Positions 25,664 to 35,629 of a DNA stretch of 64,000 nucleotides are shown here, in pieces; position 1 is the first letter of the stretch, and each line of letters begins with the position of its first letter. The notes beneath the pieces are model-generated. The model was not told the origin of the DNA. It did no database searches and worked only from the letters and a program-made list of their open reading frames with translations. The stretch is from Ciborinia camelliae. Lineage: Eukaryota; Ascomycota; Leotiomycetes; Helotiales; Sclerotiniaceae. The stretch lies in contig JANPYM010000010.1 of assembly GCA_025890175.1 (NCBI GenBank), positions 510,420 to 574,419 of the forward strand. Reading direction: 5' to 3'. Position numbers and translations under genes: made by a program.

Positions 25664-27787
25664 TCACGCATTATCCTCCAAAATGACATCCGCCCCTTTC
25701 TCTCCTAACATAAAGGTTGGCACAACGGGAAACCCTCCAGGGGTCCTACAAAACCAGGAAGTCAGTTGTCTAGTATACAAGGCATACATCGTCCAAAAAT
25801 GTAGCGCTAGCAAGCCTACAACCAAAGAATCAATCCCATATACTAACCTTGGAAACGCACTCCCATCCACAACCCTCAACCCTCTCGTCCCCCTAACCCT
25901 AAATCTCGAATCTAAAACAGCCATCTCATCGTCATCACTCCCTATTCCACACGTACTCGTCCCATGATGACTCCACGCCTGCGCTCTAATATACTCAATT
26001 ACATCACACACCTCGCCATTCCTACACGGCAACACCTCCTCAAATGGCGCAAACCCACTCCCCTCCCCCATCATTCCCTCAAAAACTTTCCTTCCAAACT
26101 CCACCCCCTCAGCCATCGCCTTCAAATCCAAATCTTCCTCATCATCCTCGAAGAACCGAAAATTAATCTCTGGCATATCCCGCGGATTGCTACTTTTTAA
26201 AGTGACGGTCCCTGCCGAACTCCTTGGATGCATTTTGATTATGGGGAATGCCCATGTATTAGGCGGATCGCGGGGTATCTCGTTGATAGTTTCAAAAGGC
26301 CAGTATCCTCGATAAACATTTGGAGATCCCCAGAGAAAAAGATCACGCTCATTGTTTTCCGCCACGGAACTCTGCAGCATAATTGCATCCAACGAACCTA
26401 CTGTATATGGACCCTTCCCCTCCTCCCACGCACTCAAACACGGATCTCCTTCCGCTCCAAACGTACACGCCGGCGCTATATTCGTAAAATTCCTCTGCGT
26501 CAGAGCTGCAACGTCAAATTCCGTGTTATCTTGTAGATTTGCTCCTACGCCCGGTAAATCTACCAAGACTGGTATATTCAATGCTTCGAGTTCAGAAGCA
26601 GGCCCGATCCCAGATAGTTTGAGTAATTGCGGACTATTGAACACGCCGGCTGATAGGATTATTTCTTTACGGGCGTAGGCGCGCATCAGGGGGGCCGTGA
26701 CAGAGGCGTTGTAGCGAGGATCCGCACTATACATACTTTTTCCCGCGAGATATTCGACGCCGATTGCTTTTGGAGATAGATTATGAGATGCATCGGAAGT
26801 TGAGGGTGTATCGAAGAGTACTTTTGTGACGAGGGATTCGAGTTTGAGGGTGAGGTTGTATTTGGATTTTCCGTTTCCATCTGTTGCATTCAGAGTGGAG
26901 ATGATGGGATTTCTCGCACTTACTCTTCGGCCTTGGAGATCTCGATGGGCGGGGAATCCGAAGAGTCCTGTTTGTTTGTCGCGCGAGGGATCATCGTTAT
27001 TGAGATCTCTTTGAAGAAGCCCGAAGAGATTCTTTGGGTCCCCGCCTAGAGCTTTGGCTGTTCCCTCAAGCATTCCTTGTGCTTCTGTTTGATTCTTCAA
27101 ATTCTCATCATCGTTGACGCTTATATCTAGATAGCCCGAGAAACCATGGCCTGCTGTTCCGGGTGAGACATAATTGTTATGCTCTATCTTCTCAAAGTAT
27201 TTGCGCATATTTACGGAACTATGCATGCAAATTCTAAGTATCCACCGATATATATGATAGCAAAAAATTATAAAAATAAAAACATACCTCCAGCTCTTAT
27301 CCCCCGTTCTTCTCTCCACCTCTCCCCAATCCAACTCATCACTCGGATACGCAGCACAAAGCGCATTATGAGCACTACACCCACCCAGGGTCCCACTCCT
27401 GGGATACCACACGCCCAACATCTCGGCCTCTTCCGGCGGATCCATCCCGACATAAAACTCCCCGGTCTTCGTTCTCCAGGTCAAATGTTCGTATTGAAGC
27501 GTCATCTCATCATCGCTATGATATTTCACAAAAAAATCCCATCGCATGCTCGGATCTTGAAAGGCGAGGAAATATAACCCGGCTACTTCTTCGTGGATGT
27601 TGGAATGCGTGTCGGAACCGGCTTCCAGGAGGAGAACGCATGAACCGGCTTGCGCGAGTCGCGATGCGAGTGGACCGCCGCCAGGCCCGGATCCAATGAC
27701 TATGTAGTCGTAAAGGGGCGGGACGTCATGGGCTTGAATGAGGGAGAGGAGAGGAAGGAGGGAGAGGAGATGGAGATGGAGATTCAT
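25664..27787 (-). CDS. Secreted GMC-family FAD oxidoreductase
   Basis: GMC (glucose-methanol-choline) family flavoenzyme; these oxidise alcohols or sugars using FAD. Three exons fit: 27787-27288, 27218-25848 and 25745-25664, giving 650 residues. The introns of 69 and 102 nt have GTATGT...TAG and GTTAGT...TAG borders. A second acceptor for intron 1 at 27233 would add five residues, but the inner one restores a better W-S-S-x-N-M-R-K junction. The start is a hydrophobic signal peptide (about 19 residues, ending in Ala), followed by the FAD-binding motif VIGSGPGGG, a GGCSAHNAL segment, the second GMC signature (SAGVFNSPQLLKLSGIG) and the active-site block WSHHGTSTCGIG. The end, VVDGSAFPR-TPGGFPVVPTFM, has Phe-Pro where classical members have Asn-Pro, as in many fungal homologues. 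Substrate cannot be told. It is convergent with nothing and faces away from the hydrolase at 29377. Confidence 0.88.
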   Translation of the reverse strand: MNLHLHLLSLLPLLSLIQAHDVPPLYDYIVIGSGPGGGPLASRLAQAGSCVLLLEAGSDTHSNIHEEVAGLYFLAFQDPSMRWDFFVKYHSDDEMTLQYEHLTWRTKTGEFYVGMDPPEEAEMLGVWYPRSGTLGGCSAHNALCAAYPSDELDWGEVERRTGDKSWRYVFIFIIFCYHIYRWILRICMHSSVNMRKYFEKIEHNNYVSPGTAGHGFSGYLDISVNDDENLKNQTEAQGMLEGTAKALGGDPKNLFGLLQRDLNNDDPSRDKQTGLFGFPAHRDLQGRRVSARNPIISTLNATDGNGKSKYNLTLKLESLVTKVLFDTPSTSDASHNLSPKAIGVEYLAGKSMYSADPRYNASVTAPLMRAYARKEIILSAGVFNSPQLLKLSGIGPASELEALNIPVLVDLPGVGANLQDNTEFDVAALTQRNFTNIAPACTFGAEGDPCLSAWEEGKGPYTVGSLDAIMLQSSVAENNERDLFLWGSPNVYRGYWPFETINEIPRDPPNTWAFPIIKMHPRSSAGTVTLKSSNPRDMPEINFRFFEDDEEDLDLKAMAEGVEFGRKVFEGMMGEGSGFAPFEEVLPCRNGEVCDVIEYIRAQAWSHHGTSTCGIGSDDDEMAVLDSRFRVRGTRGLRVVDGSAFPRLVYGIDSLVVGLLALHFWTMYALYTRQLTSWFCRTPGGFPVVPTFMLGEKGADVILEDNA

Positions 27788-28397
27788 GGTTTTGGTATGG
27801 TTATATATGGTGGGGTCATGAGGTATGAATTACAGTACACTCTCAACAATTTCATCGTATAATTTTAGGAAAATCAAGAATATATATACATACTATATAC
27901 ATTAACCCTCAACCTATTCCCCCCAGAAAAAGTCCCGAAACATGACATCAATTACACTACCTCAACCACTCATTTACTACACATTCATTTAATCAGTACC
28001 ACCAAAAGTATTCCAACCCAAAAGCCAAGCGATATGCAAGATCTTATATTCCATCCAATACCCATCATCTATCCACCACCACCGGTTCATCAAAATTCCA
28101 CGGAATATCATTTCTCCTCCATTTAAAGAGACGGAGTCTATGCTGCATCCAATGGGATGCATGGTTTTTACATAGCGCCATTGTGGATATCTGAGGTGAG
28201 ATTACAGAGATCCCCTGCGGCTTACCTAGGTATGTCTTGGCTAGGTAAGATTACTTGGATAGGAAATCGGTATATCCAGTAGATATATGGGGGTAGGTAT
28301 TATATCGTGTATTCCATATCGATCTGCAAATCTTTGATCGGTGGGTTTGGCAATGAATATTGGGGGTTGGAGTTTTATTTTTAATGTTACGTCTAAG
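27788..28397. other. Intergenic stretch upstream of GMC gene
   Basis: Contains the presumed promoter of the minus-strand GMC oxidoreductase. No gene or repeat is recognised before the fold-back element begins. Confidence 0.5.
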
Positions 28398-29053
28398 TAA
28401 GTCCCCTACCCTACTTTCCGGCCCCCCCTGGTTTCCGGCCACCCTTTCCCACCAAAAACAGCGATTTTGGGGTATTTATATATCAACAACCAATGAATAT
28501 TATTAATCGAAATTTGAAATATAGATTCTTTATATAATTATTAGTTTGTATAAGAATTTTTAGAATTTTAGCGATTTTTTATAAAAAGTTATGAATGTTT
28601 TTAATTTAAATTTTCGATTTTTTTCAAATTCGCTAACAAATAAATTTTTTTTTTGATTAATTTGTTAGCAAAATTTAAATCGTTAATAAAAAGTTATCTA
28701 CAAATTATAATATATATAAAATATATATTTTTAGAAAATTTAAACTATATAGATTTAATAAAAATTTATAGTTTATTCTTAATTATTTTTGTTGAAAAGT
28801 TATTAATGTTTTTGATATTTTTGATTTTGTATACAATTTGTATAAAGAAAAAAAAAAGAAATTAAAACTTTAATTATTTGAAATTTTCTATATCAGTTAA
28901 TAACTATATAAAGAATCTATATTTCAAATTTTAATTAATAATATCTATTAGTTGTTGAATTATAAAGACCTCAAAATGGCCTAAAATGACCATTTTTGGT
29001 GCAAATAGGTGGCCGGAAACCAGGGGGGGCCGGAAAGTAGGGTAGGGGACTAA
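28398..29053. mobile_element. 650-bp fold-back/MITE element with TAA duplication
   Basis: The outer 45 bp are near-perfect inverted repeats: GTCCCCTACCCTACTTTCCG at 28401 and its complement ending at 29050. The duplicated 3-bp sequence TAA flanks both sides (28398-28400 and 29051-29053), which fits PIF/Harbinger-type non-autonomous elements. The interior is AT-rich and continues the inverted symmetry, with AAATTTGAAATATAGATTCT on both arms, so most of the element could form one long hairpin. The right arm has T where the left keeps C in places (TTAATTAAAA versus TTAATCGAAA). No protein is encoded. Confidence 0.85.
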
Positions 29054-29376
29054 GAGATGATCGATGAAGATAGAATCTCGATAAACTGGAATCCTCGAAA
29101 GTCACAAACGAATGGAATCACCATACTTTTGATATTCGTTACTTTGTGGCTGAAGCTTATCTTTTAGATTGGCTCACTAGCGATGATACATATTTCCAAG
29201 TTGCATCCAGTGATATGTTGTCGTTGCGGGGTAAGTAACACTGAGGCCGTGGTAGTTGTAAACTAATCATCTCCTATCTCGTTGAAAGTTTGGGGAGTAT
29301 ACGATTTGTGTTTTGACCCTTTTCCCTCTATTTACCATTTCTTCCCATTCATCATTGCAGTAAAAGAATATTCGGC

Positions 29377-30929
29377 ATGGTTTCACCGCATCCTTGGACT
29401 GATCTGGCAGATCAACTTCATGCAAGCCTCCCTGTATTCGACGAGTTGATTGGCAATGATGCTCAATATAATGCATTTGTAAAGACTCCAGCAATTCTTC
29501 CTCGGATTACTTTTGCACTTAGCTCGACGTCATCAAATAACGCTATCGTTATCACCATAGATAATGGTCTATGCCATGCGAGAGCTGGTACTTCTCAGGA
29601 GGCCACTTTTACACTATCGGCGTCACTTGACAATTGGGAGCAATTCTTCCAACCGATCCCAGTTGCCCCCTTCCAAAGTTACTGGGGTATGTTTGGGATG
29701 AACATCAAGCAGGAAGGCATCCAGATTGGGGGAGATCAGGTATCTTTTAATCAGCATGCCCATATTTGGAGGCGTGTTCTTGAAGTCCTTCACGATGCAT
29801 ATTGTGGGCCGATGAAGATCGATGAACAGCCGGAAGAGGATGAGGATCATATTATCGGTCAATACATATATGTAACCATCCCAACATGGGGAAAATGCAA
29901 AGTCTTTTACGAACAGAGCGGTTACGGAGACCAGGATATGGTGTTTCTTCATACTGCTGGTTCAGATAGTCGACAATATCATGGCGTCATGAATCATATC
30001 GCAATGCGTGAGAAGTGTAATATGGTAGCTTTTGATCTACCCGGTCATGGAAGAAGCTTTCCACCTCAAAATCACTGGTAAGTGCACTTCGTACTTTGAA
30101 GTCTAGTTTTCGTCATAAGGGATATTCTGTCACTTACACTTTTGCATGAGTAATCATGCACAGCAGTCACATGAGAGCAGCACTGACTTGAGATACTCTA
30201 GTCCTGGAGATTATACAAACACCGAAGACAGTTACATCGGTGCCATTGCCGCAATAGTCAAGAAGCTGAAACTAAACAAACCCATCATATGCGGAGCATC
30301 TATGGCCGGCCAAGTTTGTCTAGCCGTCGCGACTAGAGCTGATGAAGTTGGTGCTGGAGGAACAATTCCACTACAAGGGTAAGACTTCTATCCTCTCAAA
30401 GTCATTACTGACAACTATAGCTGTGATTATCTCAACATGGATCGCCAATTCAACGATCAATCACCCTACGTCAATCAGTCTCTATTCAACCCCGAATGGA
30501 TCTATGGAGTAAGTTGCCCTACCCAACCTCCTCTACCCATCTAACACCCAATCGCAGATGATGTCACCAACCACACCTCTAATGAACAAACAACTCATTT
30601 GGCATACATACAGCGCACAAGCCTACGGGATCTTTCACGGCGATTTGGACTTTTACTTCGGGGGCTGGGATGGGCGCTCTCGAGTGTCCAGTATCGATAC
30701 CAAGAAATGTCCTGTGTATATGTTGACGGGCGAATATGATTGGAGTACTACACCTGCCATTGCCCAGGCTACTTGTGACAAGATTCCGGGAGCGAGACAT
30801 ATATCTATGCCGGGCCTTGGCCATTTTCCAGCTACAGAGAATCCCCTGAAATTCGTTCCATATCTATTGGAGGCTATCGATTGGATACAACAAACTCGAT
30901 GGCCAGATCTGCGGGAGGATATTGAATGA
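29377..30929 (+). CDS. Alpha/beta hydrolase with SCP2-like N-terminal region
   Basis: Four exons fit: 29377-30077, 30202-30378, 30421-30508 and 30558-30929, giving 445 residues. Intron 1 (124 nt) has a CTGAC branch point 14-18 nt before the chosen TAG acceptor. An in-frame alternative acceptor at 30180 would add seven residues. Residues 1 to about 150 contain a pattern (hydrophobic strands, DNWEQFF, then a W-G-M-F block and a helix) reminiscent of SCP2-type lipid-binding domains; this is inference. From about 165 on it is an alpha/beta hydrolase: HTAGSD forms the likely oxyanion-hole segment, DLPGHGRS is the post-strand motif, CGASMAGQ carries the nucleophile Ser, TGEYD the acid and GLGHFPATENP the His, so the triad is complete. 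An esterase or C-C hydrolase activity is possible, but the substrate is unknown. No signal peptide is seen, so it is probably intracellular. Confidence 0.87.
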
Positions 30930-31181
30930 ACACAAATGATAGATTGGGGTTTCAGGCTAATAGTGCAAAAAAGTTTTTATGTGAGTTTGTCATTTAAAAT
31001 AACGAGAGTTCGATTTAAATTTCATCAATGTTTCGTTGAGTCGTGAATTGAAGTGTGTGCCGGTCTCAACCATGTGACAAAATCATCCTCCTTAGCGTTT
31101 CTTACATAAGCCAATGATAATCTACCCAAGCCAGCTCACCTATGCCTTTTTTACCTACACTTTATTCGTTTGTGAAGATAC
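30930..31181. other. Downstream region of hydrolase gene
   Basis: No gene recognised. It probably includes the 3' untranslated region of the hydrolase. Confidence 0.4.
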
Positions 31182-31323
31182 TGTTGGAATCACCATGGGC
31201 GATGGAGAAACAAATGTACTATAGTATTCAGTGTATTTGGCTCGAAGCTCTAAAAACTATGCTACAGATCAACTATATATGCCCGCTAGCGTGCCGTAGG
31301 CACGTGATTTATCCAACAGATAC
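31177..31323 (+). mobile_element. Solo-LTR-like (TRIM-like) element, copy 2
   Basis: The element (31182-31318, 137 bp) begins TGTTGGAATCACC and ends ATTTATCCAACA, and is bracketed by GATAC on both sides (31177-31181 and 31319-31323), a 5-bp target duplication typical of LTR elements. It matches the element at 8297-8457 almost base for base, lacking 24 bp of that copy. A hairpin, GTGCCGTAGGCAC, lies near its right end. The short open frame that runs through it is not considered a gene. Confidence 0.75.
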
Positions 31324-32401
31324 ATTTAGTCAGTAAATCGATCACTTTCCTTTTCAGTTTAATAGCTTTTACTGATGGATATTAAGATCTATACTGCACT
31401 CTGGAGGGACTGGTGTTCCTGCAGAGTCATTTAGAGACGGTGGTTGCTGCTCAAGTGGGCCAGCTTCCAGCTTCATGAATTGCCTATGCACATTTATCTC
31501 CGCTGTTAGAGATCAATATGACAGGTGCTACGATATGGTCTATATAGCCTCGCGATCCTTGTTCTACAATAATAAATAAACCCTTCCACACCTACAACCA
31601 GAACTCCTTACCGCGCAAAAGTAATAGTTTACTGACGCCAAATCTGAATGGGCAATGTTTGTTTGAGTCTATAGTAGGCCAAACTGAATGAACTTCAATG
31701 AAGACTATGTGACACGTAGTAGGGCTGGACAAAAACTAAATTCCATTGAAGCTGTATAAGGTGTAATGTTGCAATATGAACTTGGTGGTTTGTCCATTTG
31801 TTTTTAATGCCTCGCAAATATATAGCACCAACAGCTTTACTTTCTTGTCGGTCCTTGGAATTCAGAATGCCGTTTTCAAATTTTCTGGTTTGTCGATGTC
31901 CGTGAAAGTACCCGTCATCGAATGAAAATTCTATCCAATCAATCTCGTGGTTGGGATTTGAATTTGAATTAGGAAGGAAGGTAGGTATGTGACTGGGTTG
32001 GGTTAGCGTAACGTAAACCAACCCAGTTTCGACACACGCAGACTGGTTTACATCTCGTATTGGACCCCTCGCTCACCCTTTGGCCCAATATGCAAGTTGC
32101 ATAATGCAGGTATCTGCACATTTTGGTATTATGTCATCCCAAATCCAATTAAGCACTTTGCAGATTGCAACATTGATTTGGCATTTAGGCTAATGGTAAT
32201 TGGTGCCATGTGGCTACAGCCTCGAAATTATGAAGAATCTTCAGCTGAAAAGTAGGTGGAAAGTTCAACATCTTTACAGAGGTTGAATCTCAACTTTTAC
32301 GTTCATTCCAATCATATTGAAAGATTTCAAACAGGTTGAGAGACCTTTATATTACAAACATATTCAATTCAACAAAACGTGGTCTAAACTACATTACTTT
32401 A
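31324..32401. other. Intergenic stretch, no recognisable gene
   Basis: One 108-codon minus-strand open frame (31695-32021) has no recognisable sequence. A small inverted pair CTGGGTTGG / CCAACCCAG lies near 31995-32030. The last part is the presumed promoter of the CorA-like locus. Confidence 0.4.
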
Positions 32402-35400
32402 ATGGCCACGACAAACTCTCTTGAGGACGTCACTGATTCGTCTTCAGAAAAACTGGATGAGCTCCTGAAGCTTTTTCGTGGAATAAATTCTAAGCTCGAG
32501 CGAGAGAATGAACATTCCTCTTCAGAAAGAGATGATGAACTGTTGAAGCTTTTTCGTGGGCTGAAATCCAAGCTAGACTCAGAGAACGAACAAACTACGG
32601 CCAAAAATCAGCAGGATGAGAAAGATACCCCCTGGCGGTGGTATGAACACTTTAGTGCGTTAATATTCTCGTGATTCAAAAAAACCCATGGAATTTAGTA
32701 ACAATTTTGGAGCTAAAAGAACCTGCATCGGCAAATTTGAGCTTTGTATCACCAGAGCATGATCAAGAGTCATCGAATGAAAACCGGCCGGAAGGTGATG
32801 ATAACTTACATTCGAACGAGAAGAGACGCGAACCCAGAAATTCAATCTGGGGCCAATCATACTCCGCTACAAGCTCTTTCAAGGGAGATAAGGATTTGAT
32901 TACCCCTGTCGACGATGACTTGCGAAGATCTCTAGGTAGTACTGCTCCGCCGATTCCACATGATGGTCGTATAAATCTCGCATTCACAAGTCAGGGCTTT
33001 TGCAGGAGATTATTTTCTGACAAATATGGTATCGAATATAATGATGATGACTTTGAGGGAAGGAAGGAAACCTGGGTGAGTAATTTGAAAAGATATAAAC
33101 AAAACTTGGATGAAAGTTATATCAAAATAAATATCTCGGATTACAATCCATGGAATGATAAGATTGTCTTCTACGATATTCATGGCAAGGATACCGCTCT
33201 CAATGTGATCCCGACGTTGCGGTTGCGGTGGGTTGCCAATATTTCATCAATCACATGTTTTTCGACTTTGTATACAAACTAAGCTTTGACTTGACAGATA
33301 CTGGTTGGATCTGGTCTACCCCGTTCATCAATCCAGCCCATTAACTAATCGGACCACCCCATTGGCTAATGGGACTCCCTTACCCAAACGAAACGCCCAA
33401 TTAATCAATGGGCTTTATTATCTAAAAATCGAATTTTGAAAAATAGAAAAGTTCGATTAAAAATATTTTAACACTTTTTTATATAAAAAATTAATTAATA
33501 TTGATCGATTTTAATCGATTTTAACCCTATTATTGTTTTTTTTAATTAATTAATTAAAATTTTGTTAATTAATAAATATTAATTAATTAATAAGCTTTTT
33601 TATTGATCAATAAACCATTCCATTAGCTAATCGGGCATCCCGTTCGGGTAAGGGGTTCTCATTAGCCAATAGGGTGGTCCGATTAGTTAATGGGCTGGAT
33701 TGATGAACGGGGTGGACCAGATCCTGTCATGACGAGGGCACCTGCAAATAACTTACCTTTGAAAATTTACCCAGGTGAGCAACACTTTCAGTCAAACTTT
33801 CACACCAAGTTGTAACACTGAATTTGAACAGAGAACTATGCACCTTGGCGTCGAATAATGTTAGTATCCCTTTTGAATATCGTGGATTTCTATCTACTGA
33901 CTTACTAAGAATGTTCACTGGACTATCTTCTTTACCATCTACCACAGAAGAACCTTGTCCATATTTCCCTGAATTATTTGAAGATTCACTTTTGAAAAAG
34001 GTTTTCAAGCAACACCAAGAATGTAGTATTTTAACACCCGAAAATGCAGCTATGAATCCATATTTGGATAGTGGTAGTTTTGAACATGATTGCTTGTTCA
34101 CCATAACCTATTTTGAGGAGCTTCCTCCGAACATCAAGCGCTCATCATCATGGAAAACTGGACAGTTGTTTGAAGATGGTAATACTGAGACTCGGGGTCA
34201 GCTAAGGCATTCCGCCTTTACGGTATGAACCTATCACCCCCCAAAATTATTTCATAGGTCTTATTGGCTTATTAGATACTTTCGAGGATAGACTTCCACT
34301 ATAGGAAGACCCATAGATTTGTCCCGTTCTACACAATATTACTACTTGGCTCAGATACTTTGAAAGTTAATCTTGGCGATCATAGAAAAAGTCTGAGGCA
34401 GCGCACCAATGTCCAGGCAGAACTGTACTGGATTACATTTGGGCTCTCCAATGCAATAAGAAAGTGGACGGGTTTAAATCAATACTTTGAAGAGTTATTG
34501 TCGGTCGACTTTATGGATATAAAGAAATACACCAAATTACTTTTCGATGACGAAACCTTTAGCAGATCCCAAAAGTATTTCTGGGCCATTGGTTGTCTGA
34601 GCGAGTTTGATAAGGTCATATCTGATAACATTAAGCATTGGAAGTTGTACTATGAGGGGCGCATCAAACCTTTTCTAGAATTGGAAGACCTAGAAGTCCA
34701 CTTAGACGCTGCGGCCCTTCACCCCCTGGCACTTCTTATGGTATTTATGGTGTTGCCGTACGGTTTAAGGAAGACGAGCTGCAAAGTTTTAAAGAGTCAA
34801 TTCAGCAAGGGCAAAGAAATTGCGAGAGTCTAATTGAATTAAGAGCCGAATTTAGACAAAAGCTGGAAAGCGTTAGGGCCTTGAGAGATGGAGTATGTCA
34901 CTTCACCCGCCCTTGTTCAGAAAACCGATCCTCAAATGAAATATGCAGTTGCTGATGGATAAAATTAGTTGTTCAACGCTAGTGCATTGGTTGAGAGTAG
35001 AGCTTCGACGAGATTAGGGGAGAATGTCAAGTTGTTGACATACGTCAGCATATTTTATTTGCCTCTCGCGTTTTGCGCAGTAAGAGTCCCATCTTCCTAC
35101 ATGCTCAGATTAATCTCGCTAAGATCAATTTCAGGCACTTTGGGCCATACCAAATATCGAAAGCACTGCGACAAAAGTCCCCTTTGTCGTCACCACAATC
35201 ATTGTTGGGGCTATAACATATGCCATTGTATTCAACATGGATACCATGACAGACAAGATGAAGACTTTCTATAGCCCCAGAAGGGATCGCTTGATCGAGC
35301 AGATGCAAAAGGAGACCGGGACGTGGAAAGTAACAGGAGAAAGATTTGAGGAATTCAAACCCACGAGTGAACGCAGAGTCCCGAATGAATGGTGGATCCT

Positions 35401-35629
35401 AATATATTGGGCTCGTATTATCTGCCTTGGAATAGTATCTGGACAGAATATTCGAAAAGGAAACGTCGATGATGCGGAGAATTTAGGGCAAGCAGAACAA
35501 GAGGTGCCGGAAGTAGCGGTGCCAGAAGAAGCGCCAGCTGATACGTCGCAGCACGCAAAAACCTTGACGTCAAGACTAGTCTCTAGATTTCGTGGACGTC
35601 GGGAAAGAGATGCGGTGTCATCGGTATGA
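32402..35629 (+). pseudogene. CorA-like membrane protein gene, disrupted
   Basis: The exons are 32402-32654, 32699-33227, 33298-33774 (interrupted), 33832-34222, 34276-34892, 34969-35079 and 35135-35629. The C-terminal part has the layout of fungal CorA-like Mg2+ transporter-domain proteins: a long helical region, a LFNASALVESRAS helix, then membrane helix 1 (LLTYVSIFYLPLAFCAALW) and helix 2 (VPFVVTTIIVGAITYAIVF). The usual Gly-Met-Asn loop is not evident. The N-terminus has two tandem copies of an LLKLFRG-x-x-SKL unit. Three lesions are visible. A 418-bp inverted-repeat element sits in exon 3. The codon at 33749-33751 is TAA in the exon frame. The frame shifts by one base in the C-run at 34722-34726, after which the +1-shifted frame continues with the expected sequence. 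Some transcripts might skip exon 3, but the later frameshift remains. Confidence 0.75.
33307..33724. mobile_element. 418-bp inverted-repeat (MITE-like) element inside exon
   Basis: The terminal inverted repeats are about 110 bp, with outer ends GGATCTGGTC and GACCAGATCC. They contain matching blocks such as CAGCCCATTAACTAATCGGA on both arms with few differences. The centre is AT-rich. No target duplication is obvious: the flanks are ACTGGTT and TGTCATG. It lies within the third exon of the CorA-like gene and has stop codons in the reading direction, so it interrupts the protein unless removed by splicing. Confidence 0.8.
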
